Assembly (NCBI GenBank): GCA_963707075.1
Contig: CAVPOX010000004.1
Span: 186,001-250,000 of the forward strand
Direction of reading: 5' to 3'
Length of the DNA: 64,000 nt
From: CAXMQZ01 sp963707075
Lineage (GTDB): Bacteria; Acidobacteriota; Thermoanaerobaculia; Multivoradales; JAHEKO01
Shown here: positions 59,811 to 64,000 of the stretch, in pieces
How positions within the stretch are numbered: position 1 is the stretch's first letter
Layout of the letters: each line of letters opens with the position of its first letter
Program-made: the position numbers and the translations under genes
The notes under the pieces: generated by a model
The model's database searches: none
Told to the model about the DNA's origin: nothing
What the model saw: the letters and a program-made list of their open reading frames with translations, nothing else

Positions 59811-60689
59811 CTAAGGAATCAGTCCCGGCGGCACGCCGTCGGGGAAGACCTCGTCGATCTCCGCCTGGATCGTCGCGATCCGGTTGCCGGTACTCGGATG
59901 AGTGCTCAGGAACTCCGGAGGCGCCGCGCCGCCGGCCGACTCGTTGAGAATCTCCTGCACGCCGATCATCGCGCGTGGGTCGTAGCCGGCATCGGACATG
60001 AACCTCACACCCAACTCATCCGACTGGAGCTCGTCTTCGCGCCCGTAGCTCATGTTGACCATGTTGGCGATCGCCTGGGCCATCGCCGCATTGTTGGAAC
60101 TCCCGGAAGCGACCAGCACCGCGCCAGTCATGCCCTGAGTGAGCTCCTGCTTGGCCATCCGTTGGGCGCCGTGTCGTGCTACCACGTGGCCGATCTCGTG
60201 ACCCAGAACCCCGGCCAGCTGCCCCTCGGTTTCCAGACGTTCGAACAGCGCCGCGGTGATGAAGACCTGCCCACCCGGCAGGGCGAAGGCGTTGACCGTC
60301 CGAGGATCGCGCAGCAGCGTGAACTCGTATTGCCACTCGGTGTTGCCGGCCTCGCTGTCGTTGACGATCTTGTTGCCGACACGGTCCACCATGGCTTGGG
60401 CTCGTTGATCGGGGTGCGGGCCACCGTACTGCTTCAGCATCTCGGGCGTCGCTCGCAGCCCCATGGCGATCTCCTGATGGGGGGACATCGAGATGTGGAT
60501 CTCCTCGCCGGTGACCGGGTTGTACTCCTTGGAGCAGGTGTAGGAAAGCAGAGCCATGCCAGCCAGGAAGAGACCGATCCAGAGGCGCGAGTGATTCTTC
60601 TCTCGGGGTGCGGGCTGTGAGCGCATCGGTCGGCGGTAGCCAGCCGGCGGGCGACGGACGGGTGATCGTCGATAAGTTGTTCTCGGCAT
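59811..60689 (-). CDS. M48-family zinc metalloprotease
   Basis: 292 residues, ribosome site AGGAGG. A basic leader is followed by a TM/signal-anchor (WIGLFLAGMALLSYTCSK), then the periplasmic protease: LGHEIGHVVARHGAQRM with HExxH, and SDELGVRFMSDAGYDP carrying the third zinc ligand (E/D). LPGGQVFITAALFERLETEG is family-typical. Related to the BepA/LoiP and YcaL-like enzymes that degrade misassembled outer-membrane proteins. The Cys after the hydrophobic segment does not fit a lipobox well. It starts three bases after the membrane-protein gene and is co-translated. Confidence 0.93.
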   Translation of the reverse strand: MPRTTYRRSPVRRPPAGYRRPMRSQPAPREKNHSRLWIGLFLAGMALLSYTCSKEYNPVTGEEIHISMSPHQEIAMGLRATPEMLKQYGGPHPDQRAQAMVDRVGNKIVNDSEAGNTEWQYEFTLLRDPRTVNAFALPGGQVFITAALFERLETEGQLAGVLGHEIGHVVARHGAQRMAKQELTQGMTGAVLVASGSSNNAAMAQAIANMVNMSYGREDELQSDELGVRFMSDAGYDPRAMIGVQEILNESAGGAAPPEFLSTHPSTGNRIATIQAEIDEVFPDGVPPGLIP

Positions 60690-60692
60690 CGC

Positions 60693-61229
60693 TCAGGCCT
60701 CCTGCGCTGACTTTGTTTCGACGGGCACGAACTCCTCGATTTCGAACGCTTCGTAGAGAAAGCCTGTCAACGCTCCGTAGAGGATGTGTCCCCAGAACAT
60801 CCCTCCGCCTCGCATGGGGAAGAACTGGGGAAAGATGAGGGTCACGGTGTAGAAGTTGATCCAGTAGAGAAAGAGCCCCAGCAGCGCGCCGCCGACGATG
60901 CCGAAGATCACACCCCAACGGTGGACGACGAAAGCCACCACCATGGCGAAGACGATCGACAGGGCGAAGTGGGTGGTGAGCCCCATGACCAGGGCGAGCG
61001 CATCGAAGGTAGCGGGTGGCGCGAGAATCTCCTTGCCCATGGTGATCGAGGCGAGTAGCCGAATCGATACCCAGGCGTTGCCTCCCAGGATCATCGGTGT
61101 CAGAAGTAGATTGGCGACCAGGAATGCGGCACCGGCAATCAGGCCTGCCCAGACCGCCGCGCTCCAGTCGACGACCTGACGGACCTGACGTGGAATAGGT
61201 TGTGCGTAGCTCATGGTGTCTTCATCCAT
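60693..61229 (-). CDS. four-TM membrane protein of unknown function
   Basis: 178 residues from ATG 61229 (SD AGGAAG). Four TM helices (VWAGLIAGAAFLVANLLLTP, LALVMGLTTHFALSIVFAMV, WGVIFGIVGGALLGLFLYWI, FWGHILYGALTGFLYEAFE). Related proteins are sometimes listed as sodium:proline symporter, which is not credible for a protein this short. Conserved HFALS and GGALLGLFLYWINFY suggest a packed helix bundle. Operon with the M48 protease; a quality-control partner is possible. Confidence 0.8.
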   Translation of the reverse strand: MDEDTMSYAQPIPRQVRQVVDWSAAVWAGLIAGAAFLVANLLLTPMILGGNAWVSIRLLASITMGKEILAPPATFDALALVMGLTTHFALSIVFAMVVAFVVHRWGVIFGIVGGALLGLFLYWINFYTVTLIFPQFFPMRGGGMFWGHILYGALTGFLYEAFEIEEFVPVETKSAQEA

Positions 61230-61396
61230 TGCTTCCTGCCTCCCGTCACGGCATTGGGGCCTCGAGGTGCTGTACTTGTCTGAAGAGACTATCGCCAACT
61301 GTGGCTTTGCTCAAAATCCAGGTCGCTCTCGCGACGGCCGAGGTTTGGTTGTAGCGACCGTGCCTCTGTGCCAGCCGAACCGTCAGGTGAAGTAGA

Positions 61397-64000
61397 ATGC
61401 CGCCACTCTTGATTGGCCAAACTCTCTCTCACTTTCGTATTACAGCCAAGCTCGGCGAGGGCGGTATGGGTGAGGTCTACCGGGCCGAGGACACAAAGCT
61501 CGGCCGCCAGGTGGCAATCAAGGTGTTGCCCGAGGTGGTAGCCGAGGATCCCGAGCGGCTGGCGCGATTCGAGCGCGAAGCCAAAGTGCTGGCCAGCTTG
61601 AACCACCCTGGCATCGCTGGAATCTACTCCCTGGAGTCCGCACTCCTGGCGGGTGATCAGAACGTTCCCCTCGCTTCGCAAGAGGAGGGTGAGGCTGCGC
61701 TCAGGGAACGTCCCGATCACCCGGTGCAGTTCCTCGTCATGGAACTGGTGGATGGCGTCGATCTCAAGGACTTGATCGACCGCGGGGCACTTCCAGCTGA
61801 CAGGGCCCTGCCAATTGCCCTGCAGATTGCCGAGGCGTTGGAGGCAGCGCACGAGAGGGGCATCGTGCATCGGGATCTCAAGCCGGCGAACATCAAGATC
61901 GGTCGCGACGGACAGGTCAAGGTGCTCGACTTCGGGCTGGCCAAGGCGCTGGAGACGGGGACAGGCACCGATCGAGATCGGAGCCAGTCCCCGGCAGCGC
62001 TGTCGATGTCCCCCACCCTCACTGCGCAGATGACCCAGCCCGGCGTGCTGCTTGGCACCGCCGCCTACATGAGCCCGGAGCAGGCGCGCGGCCAGGATGC
62101 GGACAAGCGGGCTGACATCTGGGCCTTCGGTGTCGTGCTGATGGAGATGCTGACCGGGCACCTGGTCTACCAGGGCGATACGGTTTCCGACACGCTGGCC
62201 GGTATCCTGGCAAGGGAGCCCGAATGGGAGGAGCTTCCCGAGGAGACACCCCGGTCGATTCGCCAGCTGATCGAGCGGTGCCTCGAGAAGAACGTGGCCG
62301 AGCGTTTACGTGATATCGGCGAGGCCCGCATCGCGATCGACCGATACCTGGCTGATCCGGAAGCCGACAAGGCTGTCGAGATGCTGCAAGAGCCGGCTTC
62401 GCCGACACCCTGGTACAAGAATCCCCTTGGCTGGCTGGCAACCGCGCTGGCCATCGCTCTGTTGCTGTCGCTGTGGCTGGGTGGTGAGGGGAAGGTGGAG
62501 CCCGAAGTCGTCGAAGTGTTGCGATTCACCGTTGCCCCGCCTGCCGAAACGCACCTGTATGCCATCGAGCTGCCTTCGATCGACATCTCGAGCGACGGCA
62601 GTCGGATCGTCTTCGTCGCCGACGACGGGGCAGGGAACCGGAGCCTCTATCTCAAGACGATGAGTGATCTCGAAGTGCGACAGATCCCCAATACCGAGGA
62701 TGCTCGCGGGCCCTTCTTCTCACCCGATGGGGAGTGGGTCGGCTTCTTTGCCAGGAACGAGCTTCATACCGTCAAGGTGGATGGAGGAGCCCCTCAGGTG
62801 TTGGCATCGATCACCAACACCCGTGGTGCGGACTGGTCGGAGGACGGCACCATCATCTTTACCGACTCGACCTCCGGTGGGCTGATGCGCATTCCCGAGA
62901 GGGGAGGCACGGCTGAACCCCTCACCACACTCGATGAGGACCGCCCGGAGAGGACGCACCGTTTTCCCCACGCCCTACCGGGAGGAAAGCACGTGCTATT
63001 CACATCGGACACGTTCGAGACCACCGAGTATTACGATGACGCTCGCATCGAGGCGGTCTCGGTCGAGGACGGTAGCCGCGTGGTGGTGCTCGAGGAGTCG
63101 AGCACGGCGCGCTACTTGAGCAGCGGCCATCTGTTGTATGCGAGGGCCGGATCGGTTTTTGCGATTCCATTCGATGTCGAATCGCTGACGGTCTCCGGAT
63201 CGCCCACACTGGCCATGCAGTCGGTTTCCACGGATGTCAGCTCGGGAGCGGTGCAGTTCGCGGTTTCGCATGGCGGAGACCTTGCGTATGTGGCTGGCGA
63301 TACCTCGGCGGCACGAAACACGCTTTCGTGGATCGATCAGGACGGCACCGTGGTGCCGGCGGGGCTGGATCCTGGCAACCACTTCTCGCTCAGTCTTTCG
63401 CCTGACGACACACGGATATCTCTGGTCAGCGCGATGGGTCCGACAACCGATGTCTGGATTTTCGATCTCGAGCGCGAAGCCTTGAGTCGATTGACCTTCG
63501 AAGGTGCAACGGTGGCATCCACCTGGACTCCCGACGGCCAGAGGATTGCATTCGGGTCGAGTCGCGATGGGGCGCACACCCGAATCTTCTGGAAGGACTC
63601 AGACGGTAGCTCGGAGGAGGAGTTGCTGTTCGAGTCGGAGTACCCGGCCTTCCCCGGGTCCTTTTCCCCCGATGGGAAGATCCTCGCCCTGCATGTCCTG
63701 GTTCCCGACCGGGGAGCGGATATCGTTATCGCTCATCTCGAGGGTGAGAAGGAGGTCTACCCGTTTGTCGACACCCGCTTCATCGAGTGGCAACCGGCGT
63801 TTTCCCCTGATGGGAAATGGCTTGCCTATACCTCGGATGAGTCTGGGATCTACGAGGTCTATGTGCGGGCGTTTCCCGGCCCAGGGGGCAAATGGCAGGT
63901 GTCGACTGGAGGGGGTGGTGATGCGGTGTGGTCGGACGGTGGCCGGACGCTCTACTACAGGGATGGCGCGATCCTGTCCAAGGTTGCGATCGATACGACG
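61397..64000 (+). CDS. Ser/Thr protein kinase with PD40 beta-propeller, 5' part, contains palindromic insert
   Basis: 868 codons to the window edge; no stop yet. Start ATG 61397 (MPPLLIGQTLSHFRITAKLG), or TTG 61409 to match the family start; upstream TGAAGTAGAATG is shared with the kinase at 738. Kinase motifs: LGEGGMGEVYRAEDTKLGRQ, VAIKVLPEVVAEDPE, HRDLKPANIKIG, DFGLAKALETG, AAYMSPEQARG. A short insert (about 22 residues, VPLASQEEGEAALRERPDHP) in the beta4-beta5 loop comes from a palindromic element. TM helix near 347-365 (LGWLATALAIALLLSLWLG). Then PD40 repeats. The remnant at 50096 derives from a gene closely related to this one. Confidence 0.93.
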   Translation, partial: MPPLLIGQTLSHFRITAKLGEGGMGEVYRAEDTKLGRQVAIKVLPEVVAEDPERLARFEREAKVLASLNHPGIAGIYSLESALLAGDQNVPLASQEEGEAALRERPDHPVQFLVMELVDGVDLKDLIDRGALPADRALPIALQIAEALEAAHERGIVHRDLKPANIKIGRDGQVKVLDFGLAKALETGTGTDRDRSQSPAALSMSPTLTAQMTQPGVLLGTAAYMSPEQARGQDADKRADIWAFGVVLMEMLTGHLVYQGDTVSDTLAGILAREPEWEELPEETPRSIRQLIERCLEKNVAERLRDIGEARIAIDRYLADPEADKAVEMLQEPASPTPWYKNPLGWLATALAIALLLSLWLGGEGKVEPEVVEVLRFTVAPPAETHLYAIELPSIDISSDGSRIVFVADDGAGNRSLYLKTMSDLEVRQIPNTEDARGPFFSPDGEWVGFFARNELHTVKVDGGAPQVLASITNTRGADWSEDGTIIFTDSTSGGLMRIPERGGTAEPLTTLDEDRPERTHRFPHALPGGKHVLFTSDTFETTEYYDDARIEAVSVEDGSRVVVLEESSTARYLSSGHLLYARAGSVFAIPFDVESLTVSGSPTLAMQSVSTDVSSGAVQFAVSHGGDLAYVAGDTSAARNTLSWIDQDGTVVPAGLDPGNHFSLSLSPDDTRISLVSAMGPTTDVWIFDLEREALSRLTFEGATVASTWTPDGQRIAFGSSRDGAHTRIFWKDSDGSSEEELLFESEYPAFPGSFSPDGKILALHVLVPDRGADIVIAHLEGEKEVYPFVDTRFIEWQPAFSPDGKWLAYTSDESGIYEVYVRAFPGPGGKWQVSTGGGGDAVWSDGGRTLYYRDGAILSKVAIDTT
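61650..61723 (+). repeat. palindromic in-frame element, copy A
   Basis: Arms CGGGTGATCAGAACGTTCCC (61650-61669) and GGGAACGTCCCGATCACCCG (61704-61723) are inverted repeats matching at 18 of 20 positions. The 34-base core CTCGCTTCGCAAGAGGAGG plus what follows matches the cores of copies B and C. Most clear-cut of the copies because the arms are longest. Confidence 0.8.

Noticed and set aside
60693..61229. Sodium:proline symporter annotation for the four-TM protein
   Set aside because: At 178 residues it is far too short for that transporter family and lacks its motifs.

Overview
The window is GC-rich, densely coded bacterial DNA. It combines seven Hanks-type Ser/Thr kinases carrying PD40/TolB-type propellers or TPR domains, an acidobacterial-type ECF-like sigma factor next to one of them, and secreted proteins ending in an ESGD...W motif. 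This points to Acidobacteriota, perhaps Thermoanaerobaculia; that placement is inference from gene content, and no rRNA or tRNA gene was seen.

Layout. 1-643: 5' part of a DUF5916/CBM9-like exported protein on the minus strand, divergent from a kinase (738-3452). 3634-10077: exported unknown protein, aldose 1-epimerase with two frameshifts, REP-like inverted repeat, RND efflux pair. 10198-14730: exported acidic protein, small convergent membrane ORF, kinase-TolB-TPR protein, ARPP-1-like protein. 14753-21988: M61-like peptidase with an altered HExxH motif, SQR/FCSD-like flavoprotein, two overlapping amidohydrolase-family genes with degenerate metal sites. 22029-30816: three tandem kinase-PD40 genes on the minus strand; two share an identical 547-bp stretch covering the upstream region and the first 142 codons. 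30831-32293: two PIN-type toxin-antitoxin pairs, divergent across 47 bp. 32336-34738: large secreted protein. 34897-37837: sigma factor and kinase-TPR gene. 37870-41752: kinase-TolB-TPR protein overlapping a BBE-type FAD oxidoreductase. 41860-47315: six-gene fatty-acid-modification operon (flavin amine oxidase-like, DUF1365, two CFA-synthase-like methyltransferases, DUF1475, DUF1295), divergent from an SDR gene. 48628-49932: secreted repeat protein. 50096-50489: remnant of a kinase gene. 50610-59791: benzoyl-CoA degradation operon (had, oah, GNAT, dch, bcrC, bcrB, bcrA, bcrD, GNAT, Rrf2 regulator). 59811-61229: M48 protease and a membrane protein. 61397-64000: 5' part of a seventh kinase.

How the genes work together. 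The bcr operon encodes the ATP-dependent (class I) benzoyl-CoA reductase and the three upper-pathway enzymes that take the dienoyl-CoA product to the ring-opened acid. Ferredoxin, benzoate-CoA ligase and the lower beta-oxidation genes are not in the window. The minus-strand lipid operon resembles clusters that make cyclopropane, methylated or furan fatty acids under photo-oxidative stress. The kinases look like membrane receptors with a cytoplasmic kinase, one TM helix and an extracytoplasmic propeller or TPR module.

The most unusual structure is a palindromic element of about 60-75 bp lying in frame in the beta4-beta5 loop of four kinase genes. Its core is conserved, while its flanking arms differ between copies yet stay self-complementary within each copy. 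No intergenic stretch over 300 bp lacks a call: 10882-11220 holds a small ORF and the upstream region of the next kinase.
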